This document shows, in pieces, positions 44,928 through 53,097 of a DNA stretch of 64,000 nucleotides. Position 1 is the first letter of the stretch; every line of letters begins with the position of its first letter. A program made the position numbers and the translations under genes. The notes below the pieces were generated by a model, which had not been told where the DNA came from, ran no database searches, and saw only the letters and a list, made by a program, of their open reading frames with translations. This stretch comes from Comamonas sp. BIGb0152 (lineage in GTDB: Bacteria > Pseudomonadota > Gammaproteobacteria > Burkholderiales > Burkholderiaceae_C), in NCBI RefSeq assembly GCF_024809975.1, contig NZ_JANUDY010000005.1:124001-188000 (forward strand), read 5' to 3'.

Positions 44928-46124
44928 TCAGTAGCGTTCGAATACAGCAGCAATGCCCTGGCCACCGCCGATGCACATGGTCTCCAGGCCATAGCGGCCT
45001 TTGCGGCGTTCCAGCTCGTGCAGCAAGGTGGCCAAAATCCGCACGCCGGTCGCACCAATCGGGTGGCCCAGCGAGATGCCCGAGCCGTTCACGTTCAGGC
45101 GCTCTGCATCGTTCCACTCCAGGCCCTGCAGCACAGCCAGCACCTGGCAGGCAAAGGCCTCGTTGATTTCGACCAGGTCCATGTCGTTCATCGACAGTCC
45201 CAGCTTGCCCAGCAGCTTTTTGACGGCGGGCACCGGGCCAATGCCCATGCGTGAGGGCTCGCAGCCCGCAGCGGCCCAGCCGACCAGGCTGGCCATCGGC
45301 GTCAAGCCCAGCTCCTGCAGCTTGTCTTCGGCGACGATGAGGCAGGCGGCCGAGGCATCGTTTTGCTGGCTGGCATTGCCGGCGCTGACGGTGCCGCCCT
45401 TCATCAGCGCACGCAGCTTGCCCAGCGAATCCATCGTGGCATCGGCGCGAAAGCCCTCGTCACGGCTGAACAAGGTCGGTTCGCCCTTGCGCTGCGGCAC
45501 GCTGACGGGCACCACCTCGGCATCAAAGCGGCCAGCCTGCCAGGCGGCGGCTGCGCGCTGGTGGCTGCGCAGCGCAAAGGCATCGGCCTCTTCGCGGCTG
45601 ATGCCGTAGTCGCGCGCCAGGTTCTCGGCGGTCTCGATCATGCCGGAGATGGCACCAAAGCGCTCCACCGGTTGCGAGCGTTCGCGGCCCCGGTCCAGGC
45701 GGTCGAACATGGTGACGTTGCCGGCGCGCTTGCCCCAGCGCAGGTCGGTGGTGTAGTACTCGATGTTGCTCATGCTCTCGACGCCGCCAGCAATCACCAC
45801 ATCGGCGGCGCCGCTTTGCACCATCATGCAGGCGGTCACCACCGCTTGCAGGCCGCCGCCGCAGCGGCGGTCCAGCTGCATGCCGGGCACTTCCACCGGC
45901 AGGCCCGCCTGCAGCGCCGCCCAGCGGCCCACGCAAGGGGTCTCGCTGCTGGCGTAGGACTGGGCAAACACCACATCGTCGATGCGGCTGGGGTCGATGC
46001 CACTGCGCTCGACCACGGCACGCACGGTGGTCGCTGCCAGGTCCTCGACCGAGACGGGGCGCAGGCTACCCCCGTAGGTGCCCACCGGGGTTCGCAAAGG
46101 GGTGACGATGGCGGCTTTACGCAT
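44928..46124 (-). CDS. acetyl-CoA acyltransferase (thiolase)
   Basis: A 398-residue thiolase with all catalytic residues: Cys88 in LDRRCGGGLQAVVTACMM, the NEAFACQVLAVL histidine-type block, GISLGHPIGATGVRI, and the C-terminal CIGGGQGIAAVFERY. Unlike the protein at 36823 it is a true Claisen-type thiolase and would cleave the 3-ketoacyl-CoA made by the SDR of this operon. It lies between the CoA-transferase (22 bases upstream) and Bug genes. Confidence 0.93.
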   Translation of the reverse strand: MRKAAIVTPLRTPVGTYGGSLRPVSVEDLAATTVRAVVERSGIDPSRIDDVVFAQSYASSETPCVGRWAALQAGLPVEVPGMQLDRRCGGGLQAVVTACMMVQSGAADVVIAGGVESMSNIEYYTTDLRWGKRAGNVTMFDRLDRGRERSQPVERFGAISGMIETAENLARDYGISREEADAFALRSHQRAAAAWQAGRFDAEVVPVSVPQRKGEPTLFSRDEGFRADATMDSLGKLRALMKGGTVSAGNASQQNDASAACLIVAEDKLQELGLTPMASLVGWAAAGCEPSRMGIGPVPAVKKLLGKLGLSMNDMDLVEINEAFACQVLAVLQGLEWNDAERLNVNGSGISLGHPIGATGVRILATLLHELERRKGRYGLETMCIGGGQGIAAVFERY

Positions 46125-46146
46125 GTTTGTTTCTCCAAAGATTCGG

Positions 46147-47415
46147 TCAATTCAGCTGCTGGCGCGCTTGGGCCGCCAGCAGGTCTCGGTGTTCAGGTGC
46201 GGCAATGGCCAGCATGGCCCGCAGGCGCTGGGCCAGGCTCAGCCCGCGCAGGTCGGCCACGCCATGCTCGGTGACGATCAGGCCGGCATCGGCACGCGGC
46301 GTGGAGACCGGGCCGGACAGTTGCGCCACGATGCGCGACTGGCCGCGCGCGGTAGAGGGCAGCGCGACGATCGGCAGGCCGCCATCGCAGGCGGCAGCGG
46401 CACGCAAAAAGTCCATCGCACCGCCGACCGCGCCCAGGTACTTGCCGGCCACCACCTCGGCATTGATCTGGCCGCTCAGGTCGACCTCGATCGCCGAGTT
46501 GATGGCGGTGAGCTTCTGGGTCTGGCCCAACACCCGGGCGTTGTGGGTGTAGTCGGTGCCGGCAATGCGCAGCGCGCCGTTGTTATGCGCCCAGCGGCGG
46601 GTGCGGGCACTGCCCATCAATAGGCCCGTGACGCTGATGCCCGCATCGATGCCCTTGCGCGCATTGGTGATCACGCCGGCCTCGACCAGGTCGGCCACGC
46701 GGTCGCCGATGGTGCCGCTGTGCACCCCCAGATCACGGTGGCCTTGCAGCGCCTGCAGCACGGCATCGGGCAGGTTGCCAATGCCCAGCTGCAAGGTGGC
46801 GCCGTCTTCGACGCGGCTGGCGATCAGCTGCGCTATCGCCTCTTCAGCGGGGCCAATTTTTCCGGCGGGCACATCGACGACAGGTTGGTCGCTCTGCACC
46901 CAGGCATCGACATCGGCCAGGCGCAGGCTGGCGCCTGTGACCCAGGGCACATCGGCATTCACTTCGGCGATCACGCAGCGCGCATGGCGCATCGCGGTCA
47001 CCAGGTAGTCATGCGCCAGGCCCAGGCTGCATTCGCCATCCGCATTGGGGGGCGAGACCTGGACAAACACCACATCAATGGCGATGCGGCGGCTGGCGAT
47101 CAGCTGCGGTATTTGTGAGTAATGGCAAGGAATCGGATCGAGCACGCCGGCCATGCCGAGCGCGCGGTGCGAGCCGCCAGCGGCATAGCCGCGCATGTCG
47201 ATGGCATCGGCATGCGCGGGCTGCAAGGTGGTTGCGCCGCCAATGCCCAGAAAGACGCGGGTACGGGCAAAGCGCTGGCGCTGGGCCACATAGGCCTGGA
47301 TCAGCGACAGCGGCTCGGCGGCCGACTGGCCCCAGACGACGGTATCGCCGGCGCGGATGAGCTGCGCCAGGTCCAGATCGGCCAGCGCGATGGGCCGGCC
47401 TTGGGCCGCGCTCAT
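46147..47415 (-). CDS. acetyl-CoA hydrolase/4-hydroxybutyrate CoA-transferase-like protein
   Basis: A 422-residue class I CoA-transferase-family protein, shorter than the succinate type at 26272 and nearer to the 4-hydroxybutyrate CoA-transferase group. TLQLGIGNLPDAVLQAL, the LGVHSGTIGDRVADLV region with AGVITNARKGID, VAGKYLGAVGGAMDFLRAA, and IVTEHGVADLRGLSLAQR are family blocks. In the usual glutamate position it reads LGVHSGTIGD rather than the common HSEM-D, so activity needs checking. It overlaps the MaoC stop by four bases. Confidence 0.85.
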   Translation of the reverse strand: MSAAQGRPIALADLDLAQLIRAGDTVVWGQSAAEPLSLIQAYVAQRQRFARTRVFLGIGGATTLQPAHADAIDMRGYAAGGSHRALGMAGVLDPIPCHYSQIPQLIASRRIAIDVVFVQVSPPNADGECSLGLAHDYLVTAMRHARCVIAEVNADVPWVTGASLRLADVDAWVQSDQPVVDVPAGKIGPAEEAIAQLIASRVEDGATLQLGIGNLPDAVLQALQGHRDLGVHSGTIGDRVADLVEAGVITNARKGIDAGISVTGLLMGSARTRRWAHNNGALRIAGTDYTHNARVLGQTQKLTAINSAIEVDLSGQINAEVVAGKYLGAVGGAMDFLRAAAACDGGLPIVALPSTARGQSRIVAQLSGPVSTPRADAGLIVTEHGVADLRGLSLAQRLRAMLAIAAPEHRDLLAAQARQQLN

Positions 47416-48305
47416 GGCTGTGCGGCGGCCACGCTGGCGTTGCCATGGCTGAGCACGACAATGCCGCGCTCAACCACCAGTGCGCGGAACTGCAGCGCAT
47501 CACCCGCTTGCCAGACCTCGGTGCGCAGGGTCTCGCCGGGGAACACCGGCGAAGAAAAGCGCGCATGCATGCTGCGCAGCAGGCTGGCATCGCCGTTGCA
47601 GGCCGTCATCACCAACGCATGGCAGACCATGCCGTAGGTGGCCAGGCCGTGCAGGATGGGCTTGTCAAAGCCAGCGGCCTGGGCCACTTTCGGGTCGGCA
47701 TGCAAGGGGTTGTAGTCGCCCATCAGGCGGTAGAGCAGGGCCGCCTCAGGCCGGATGGTGTGGCTGTAGGTCCAGCGCGGGGCAGTGTCAGGCGTGGGGG
47801 TCAGCGCCGGCAGCGAGGCATCGCTGGGCTGGCCGCCCAGCGCCTCGCTGTAGCCGCCGTCGCCCCGGCAGAACGTGACCTGCTCCAGGGTGGCGTACAG
47901 CGTGCCATCTTCGCCTTCCAGGCTGCGCTCGCTCACCACAATCGCGCCCTTGCCGGCCCCCTTGTCGATCACGCGCGTGACCTTGGTCTTGCCCACCACC
48001 TTGCCATCGGCTGGCAGCGGCTGGTGGATGGTGGTGCGCTGCTCGCCATGCACCAGCTTGACCCAGTCGATACCGGTGTCCGCCTCCTTGGCCCAAAAGC
48101 CCGGATAGCCCAGCACCGAGCTCATCGTGGGCAGCGCCTGCAGCGCTTGGTCCATGCCCTCGTAGACCAGCGGCAGATTGCGGGTATCGAGCGGGTCATT
48201 GCCCACGCCCAGGCTCAGCGCATACAGCATGGTGTCGCGCTGCGAAAAATCCTGGTGCACCGGCGCAAACGGCCGGGCCTTGAGTTGCTGGTAGTTGATG
48301 GTCAT
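47412..48305 (-). CDS. MaoC-family enoyl-CoA hydratase, double hotdog
   Basis: A 297-residue protein of the eukaryotic-type hydratase 2 pattern. An N-terminal degenerate hotdog (about 1-150) is followed by a C-terminal active hotdog with the hydratase 2 motif: YRLMGDYNPLHADPKVAQ, then AGFDKPILHGLATYG. It hydrates 2-enoyl-CoA to the (3R)-hydroxyacyl-CoA. With the SDR gene upstream it recreates the two activities of peroxisomal multifunctional enzyme 2. Its stop overlaps the CoA-transferase start (ATGA). Confidence 0.92.
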   Translation of the reverse strand: MTINYQQLKARPFAPVHQDFSQRDTMLYALSLGVGNDPLDTRNLPLVYEGMDQALQALPTMSSVLGYPGFWAKEADTGIDWVKLVHGEQRTTIHQPLPADGKVVGKTKVTRVIDKGAGKGAIVVSERSLEGEDGTLYATLEQVTFCRGDGGYSEALGGQPSDASLPALTPTPDTAPRWTYSHTIRPEAALLYRLMGDYNPLHADPKVAQAAGFDKPILHGLATYGMVCHALVMTACNGDASLLRSMHARFSSPVFPGETLRTEVWQAGDALQFRALVVERGIVVLSHGNASVAAAQP

Positions 48306-48514
48306 GGTCGTTGTATCTGGGGTTGTTGTCGTGCGACGGCAGGGTGAGCGTTATGGATGGGTGTTTTGGTGTTCTTGCAAGGCCACCAGGGGGCATCTAT
48401 GAAACTGGCAGAGCACACCTACTGGGCTACGTTGTTCGATACCGCTCGACCTACCGTACGCCATGCTCAAAACTGGCGCACACGTACAAACTGGCACCGA
48501 CGAAGGGCCGCCCC

Positions 48515-48570
48515 GCCCGGAGGGTGCCGTCCCCCTTTAGGGGGAAGCGGCAACGCCGCACAGGGGGTAG
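48515..48570. repeat. Comamonadaceae-type interspersed palindromic repeat
   Basis: TCCCCC-TTTA-GGGGGA at 48530-48545 is flanked by CGCC-rich sequence and followed by GCGGCAACGCCGC and CAGGGGGT. Such G/C-run palindromes are scattered between genes in this family. It is the only part I recognise in the 266-base gap between the SDR and MaoC genes. The rest holds no gene, and the hairpin may limit read-through. Confidence 0.55.
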
Positions 48571-48571
48571 C

Positions 48572-49486
48572 TTAGATAGGATCCCAGCTGAACACCTCGC
48601 CCGAGCGCTCCATCGGAACAAACGACGATTTGAGCGCCGGCATCGCATGCGAGGCGATGTCCTCCGGGGTCCAGCCTTCGCCCTGGTGCACCGAGCGCAG
48701 CGGGCGCGGTTGGCTCATCAGGAAGATCTCGTTATTGCGCACGGCAAACACCTGGGCGTTCACGTCCTGGGCCTGCTCGCTCAGCAGGTAGACGGCCAGC
48801 GGCGCAATCTTGTTGGGGGTCATCTGCTTGAGCTTGTCCACGCGCGCCTGCTGCTCGGGCGTGTCGGTGGGGATGGAGCCGATCATGCGGCTCCAGGCAA
48901 AGGGCGAGATGCAGTTGCTGCGCACATTGAACTTGGCCATGTCCAAGGCAATGCTCTTGGACAGCGCGACGATGCCCAGCTTGGCGGCCGAGTAGTTGGC
49001 CTGGCCCAGGTTGCCGATCAGGCCGGAGGTGCTGGTCATATGCACCATGGCACCGCTCTCCTGCTCCTTGAAATGGTTGGCAGCGGCGCGCGCCACATAG
49101 AAGCTGCCGTAGAGGTGGACCTTGATGACGGCGTCCCACTCGTCCACGCTCATCTTGTGAAAGAAGCGGTCACGCAGGATGCCGGCGTTGTTGACGATGC
49201 CGTCGAGCTTGCCAAAGCTGTCGAGCGCGCACTGCACGATCTTGGCGGCAGCATTGGCGTCCGAGACCGTGTCGGTATTGGCCACGGCGTCGCCACCGGC
49301 GGCCTTGATCTCGTTGACGACCTTTTGCGCGGGGCCGTCGTCATGGCCTTCGCCGGTGGTGGAGGTGCCGATGTCGTTGACCACCACCTTGGCGCCTTGC
49401 TGGGCCATGGCCAGCGCCATATCACGGCCTATGCCACCCCCAGAACCGGTGACGATAACGACTTTGCCTTCGAGCATGGTGGACAT
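48572..49486 (-). CDS. short-chain dehydrogenase, 3-hydroxyacyl-CoA dehydrogenase (MFE-2-like)
   Basis: A 304-residue SDR. It has NAD-binding VTGSGGGIGRDMALAMA, NNAG at the core (GIVNNAGILRDRFFHKM), and the active-site Ser/Tyr/Lys in MTSTSGLIGNLGQANYSAAK. The insertion with TSTTGEGHDDGPA and the long C-terminus after residue 250 resemble the dehydrogenase unit of multifunctional enzyme 2, specific for (3R)-hydroxyacyl-CoA. First gene of the minus-strand operon, diverging from the itaconate-type operon across 213 bases. Confidence 0.9.
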   Translation of the reverse strand: MSTMLEGKVVIVTGSGGGIGRDMALAMAQQGAKVVVNDIGTSTTGEGHDDGPAQKVVNEIKAAGGDAVANTDTVSDANAAAKIVQCALDSFGKLDGIVNNAGILRDRFFHKMSVDEWDAVIKVHLYGSFYVARAAANHFKEQESGAMVHMTSTSGLIGNLGQANYSAAKLGIVALSKSIALDMAKFNVRSNCISPFAWSRMIGSIPTDTPEQQARVDKLKQMTPNKIAPLAVYLLSEQAQDVNAQVFAVRNNEIFLMSQPRPLRSVHQGEGWTPEDIASHAMPALKSSFVPMERSGEVFSWDPI

Positions 49487-49545
49487 GTCTGCTTTCCTTG
49501 GATCTGTGTGTGTAGATGAATGCCACCAGCATGCCGTCCATTAAG

Positions 49546-49568
49546 CGCATTGCCAATTCGCAAATGCG
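49546..49568. promoter_or_regulatory. candidate LysR-type box between the divergent operons
   Basis: CGCATT and AATGCG form a dyad spaced by 11 bases and contain the LysR-type T-N11-A. A looser TTGCCAA/TTTGGCAA pair overlaps it at 49550-49585. No regulator gene is adjacent to this divergent promoter, so it would be controlled from elsewhere. Confidence 0.35.
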
Positions 49569-49699
49569 TAGGCAGGGCTTTGGCAAACTGAAACCGCAGG
49601 TTCATTTATCAGCGTTAACCCGCTGTCTTCACCGCTGTAAAAGGAGAGGTTCCAATCTCTGCGATTGCGCTGGGTGGCCGAGCCTGCGACAGTGCCACC

Positions 49700-50596
49700 A
49701 TGTCGCAAACCCCTGAACCTTCTGCCGCCTCGCTCAACACCGAGCAGGTTGCCCATTTGCAAAGCTGGATCGACCAATCCGAGACCCTGCAGGACCTGGT
49801 GGCCCGCACGGCCGTGACCGGCCTGTCCGCTACCCTGGACCGTGATGACGCCCCGGCCCAGGACGGCGACAGCCTGCCGCCGCTGTGGCACTGGATGAAC
49901 TTTTTGCCGATGGCGCGGCAAAGCCTGCTGGGGCTGGACGGCCACCCGGCGCGTGGTGGCTTTTTGCCCCCGGTGCCACTGCCCCGGCGCATGTGGGCGG
50001 GCGGCCGCCTGCAGTGGCAGGCGGACAACCCGCTGCGCATTGGCGAGCGCGTCGAGCGCGTCTCGCGCATCGCCTCGGTGGACCACAAGGTGGGCCGCTC
50101 GGGTGAGCTGCTGTTTGTGCTGGTGCAGCACAGCTATAGCAATGCAAGCGGCCTGGCGCTGACCGAAGAGCACGATATCGTCTACCGCGCCGCTGCCCAG
50201 CCCAGCGACCCGGTCCCCCAGCCCACCGCAGCCGACACCCAGGCCGCCTGGAAGCGCGAGATCAACGCCGATCCGGTGATGCTGTTCCGCTACTCGGCGC
50301 TCACCTTCAACGGCCACCGCATCCACTACGACCGCAGCTATGTCACGCAGGAAGAGGGCTACCCCGGCCTCATCGTGCATGGCCCGCTGATAGCGACCTT
50401 GCTGGTCGATCTGCTGCGCCGCAATGCGCCCGGTGCCGTGCTGACCGACTTCTCGTTCAAGGCCATTCGCCCGACCTTTGATCTGCACCCTTTTACGGTG
50501 CTGGGCCAGCCCCAGGAGGATGGCAAGACCATCAAGCTCTGGGCGCATGACCACGAAGGCTGGCTGACGATGCAGGCCACCGCCACGATCCGCTGA
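49700..50596 (+). CDS. mesaconyl/itaconyl-CoA hydratase-like protein (Meh/Ich, FAS1-like dehydratase)
   Basis: A 298-residue double-hotdog protein of the HTD2/mesaconyl-C4-CoA hydratase group. PPLWHWMNFLPMARQSLLG near the N-terminus and FNGHRIHYDRSYVTQEEGYP then LIVHGPLIATLLVDLL near the C-terminus are typical of this group. In Pseudomonas aeruginosa the homologue Ich converts itaconyl-CoA to (S)-citramalyl-CoA. First gene of a six-gene plus-strand operon with a class III CoA-transferase and a citramalyl-CoA-lyase-like protein, which supports that role. No strong ribosome site precedes the ATG. Confidence 0.85.
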   Translation: MSQTPEPSAASLNTEQVAHLQSWIDQSETLQDLVARTAVTGLSATLDRDDAPAQDGDSLPPLWHWMNFLPMARQSLLGLDGHPARGGFLPPVPLPRRMWAGGRLQWQADNPLRIGERVERVSRIASVDHKVGRSGELLFVLVQHSYSNASGLALTEEHDIVYRAAAQPSDPVPQPTAADTQAAWKREINADPVMLFRYSALTFNGHRIHYDRSYVTQEEGYPGLIVHGPLIATLLVDLLRRNAPGAVLTDFSFKAIRPTFDLHPFTVLGQPQEDGKTIKLWAHDHEGWLTMQATATIR

Positions 50597-50683
50597 AAAC
50601 GCGCTCTCAACCCCGCTAACTCCGGCGGGTGGTGCAGGCGCTCAACAGCGCGCAGCCACCCCCACCGTCCCAAGTAGAACCAC

Positions 50684-51850
50684 ATGATCGAACATACCGG
50701 CTCCAACAACTTCCCCGAAATCCGCGATGCCATCCGCGCGCTCTGCGCCGAGTTCCCCGATGAGTATTTCCGCAAGGTCGATGAGGCGCGTGCCTACCCC
50801 GAAACCTTTGTCGAAGCGCTCACCAAAGCCGGCTGGCTGGCGGCGCTGATTCCGCAGGAATACGGCGGCTCGGGCCTGGGCCTGACGGAAGCCTCGGTGA
50901 TCATGGAGGAGATCAACCGCTGCGGCGGCAATTCTGGTGCCTGCCACGGCCAGATGTACAACATGGGCACCTTGCTGCGCCATGGCTCGACCGCGCAGAA
51001 GGAAAAGTACCTGCCCAAGATCGCCAGCGGCGAATGGCGCCTGCAATCCATGGGCGTGACCGAGCCCACCACCGGCACCGACACCACCAAGATCAAGACC
51101 ACGGCGGTAAAGAAGGGCGACAAGTACGTCATCAACGGCCAGAAGGTGTGGATCAGCCGCATCCAGCACAGCGATTTCATGATCCTGCTGGCGCGCACGA
51201 CGCCGCTGGCCGATGTGAAGAAAAAGAGCGAAGGCATGTCGATCTTCATGGTCGACCTGCGCGAGGCCGAGAAAAAGGGCATGGCCGTGCGCCCCATCCT
51301 GAACATGGTCAACCACGAGACCAATGAGCTGTTCTTCGAGAACCTGGAGATCCCCGAGGAGAACCTGATCGGCGAAGAAGGCAAGGGCTTCAAGTACATC
51401 CTGGACGGCCTCAACGCCGAGCGCACCTTGATCGCGGCCGAGTGCATTGGCGACGGCTACTGGTTTCTTGACCGGGTGACCAACTATGTGCGCGACCGTG
51501 AGGTGTTTGGCCGCCCGATTGGCCAGAACCAGGGCGTGCAGTTCCCGATTGCTGACGCCTTCATCGAGGTGGAAGCGGCCAACCTGATGCGCTGGAAAGC
51601 CTGCGAGCTGTACGACAAACACGAGCCGATGGGCGCCCAGGCGAATATGGCCAAGTACCTGGCTGCCAAGGCGAGCTGGGAGGCGGCCAATGCCTGCCTG
51701 CAGTTCCACGGCGGCTTTGGCTTTGCCTGCGAATACGACATCGAGCGCAAGTTCCGCGAGACGCGCCTGTACCAGGTGGCGCCCATCTCCACCAACCTGA
51801 TTTACTCCTACGTGGCCGAGCACATTCTGGGCCTGCCGCGCTCCTTCTGA
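50684..51850 (+). CDS. acyl-CoA dehydrogenase of the itaconate-type operon
   Basis: A 388-residue acyl-CoA dehydrogenase. MGVTEPTTGTDTTKIKTTAV is the FAD/substrate loop, with the unusual TTGTDTT in place of EAGSD. FGRPIGQNQGVQFPIADAFI and FHGGFGFACEYDIERKFRE follow. A gene of this type sits in the Pseudomonas itaconate locus between Ich and PrpD genes. It probably extends the pathway to related saturated acids such as methylsuccinate (inference). It follows the hydratase by 87 bases. Confidence 0.9.
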   Translation: MIEHTGSNNFPEIRDAIRALCAEFPDEYFRKVDEARAYPETFVEALTKAGWLAALIPQEYGGSGLGLTEASVIMEEINRCGGNSGACHGQMYNMGTLLRHGSTAQKEKYLPKIASGEWRLQSMGVTEPTTGTDTTKIKTTAVKKGDKYVINGQKVWISRIQHSDFMILLARTTPLADVKKKSEGMSIFMVDLREAEKKGMAVRPILNMVNHETNELFFENLEIPEENLIGEEGKGFKYILDGLNAERTLIAAECIGDGYWFLDRVTNYVRDREVFGRPIGQNQGVQFPIADAFIEVEAANLMRWKACELYDKHEPMGAQANMAKYLAAKASWEAANACLQFHGGFGFACEYDIERKFRETRLYQVAPISTNLIYSYVAEHILGLPRSF

Positions 51851-51890
51851 TGGCGCAGCGCAGCGAGAAAAACAGACAACCGGAGTCTTC

Positions 51891-53072
51891 ATGACCAGAC
51901 CATTGGACGGGATCACCGTCGTATCGCTGGAGCACGCGGTGGCTGCGCCTTTTTGCGCGCGGCAGCTGGCCGATCTGGGCGCGCGCGTCATCAAGGTGGA
52001 GCGGCCGGGCAGCGGCGATTTTGCGCGTGGCTATGACAGCCGGGTGCGCGGCCAGTCCTCGCATTTCACCTGGCTCAACCGCAACAAGGAAAGCCTGGCG
52101 CTGGACCTGAAGGATGCGGCATCCTTGGAGGCGCTCAAGCAGCTGCTGGGCTCGGCCGATGTGCTGCTGCAGAACCTGGCGCCGGGCGCTGCGGCGCGCA
52201 TGGGCTTGTCGTACGAGGCCCTGCATGCAGAATTTCCGCGCCTGATCGTCTGCGACATCAGCGGCTATGGCGACAACGGCCCTTACCGCGACAAGAAGGC
52301 CTATGACCTGCTGATCCAGAGCGAGGCGGGCTTTCTGTCGGTGACCGGCACGCCCGAGACGCCAAGCAAATCGGGCATCTCGGTGGCCGACATTGCGGCG
52401 GGCATGTATGCCTATACCAATATCCTCTCGGCCCTGCTGCTGCGCGGCAAAACGGGCGAGGGCAGCCATATCGATGTGTCCATGCTCGAAGCACTGGGCG
52501 AGTGGATGGGCTACCCGCTGTACTACGCGTTCGAAGGCGCAGCGCCCCCGCCGCGCACCGGCGCATCGCACGCCAGCATCTACCCCTATGGCCCCTTTGT
52601 GGCTGGCGATGGCGGCACGGTGATGCTGGGCCTGCAAAACGAGCGCGAGTGGAAGATCTTCTGCGACCAGGTGCTGCTGGCACCCGCACTGGCGACCGAT
52701 AAGCGCTTTGACAGCAATGCCCAGCGCAATGCCAACCGCGCCGAGCTGCAGGCCGAGATTGTGCGCATCTTTGGCGCGCTCAAGGCCAGCGATGTGGTGC
52801 AGCGCCTGGACGATGCCGGCATTGCCAACGCCCATGTGAATGACATGGCAGGCCTGTGGGCGCACCCGCAGCTGCTGGCACGCCAGCGCTTTGCGCAGGT
52901 GGACACGCCCGTGGGCGCCGTGCCGGCCTTGCTGCCGCCCGGGCGCAACAACCAGTACGACTACCGCATGGACGCGGTGCCGGCGGTGGGCGAGCACACG
53001 GCTGCCATCCTCGATGCGCTGCAGCTGCCGGCCGATGCGCTGGCAGCAGTGCGCAAGGCCTCCGGCCTTTGA
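51891..53072 (+). CDS. class III (CaiB/BaiF) CoA-transferase, probable itaconate CoA-transferase
   Basis: A 393-residue family III CoA-transferase. LEHAVAAPFCARQLADLGAR and VIKVERPGSGDFAR form the CoA-binding start. The catalytic aspartate is Asp167 in GISVADIAAGMYAY. The Pseudomonas itaconate CoA-transferase belongs to this family and uses succinyl-CoA as donor. Its position with the hydratase and lyase genes gives the functional guess. ACCGGAGTCTTC precedes the ATG. The gene order in the operon differs from Pseudomonas (here before the PrpD gene). Confidence 0.92.
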   Translation: MTRPLDGITVVSLEHAVAAPFCARQLADLGARVIKVERPGSGDFARGYDSRVRGQSSHFTWLNRNKESLALDLKDAASLEALKQLLGSADVLLQNLAPGAAARMGLSYEALHAEFPRLIVCDISGYGDNGPYRDKKAYDLLIQSEAGFLSVTGTPETPSKSGISVADIAAGMYAYTNILSALLLRGKTGEGSHIDVSMLEALGEWMGYPLYYAFEGAAPPPRTGASHASIYPYGPFVAGDGGTVMLGLQNEREWKIFCDQVLLAPALATDKRFDSNAQRNANRAELQAEIVRIFGALKASDVVQRLDDAGIANAHVNDMAGLWAHPQLLARQRFAQVDTPVGAVPALLPPGRNNQYDYRMDAVPAVGEHTAAILDALQLPADALAAVRKASGL

Positions 53073-53097
53073 TGCTTTCTGTTGGAGAAAAAAGAAC

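Noticed and set aside
48305..48571. A small gene between the SDR and MaoC genes
   Set aside because: Short frames exist, but none has a ribosome site or plausible composition; the interval is better explained by a palindromic repeat.
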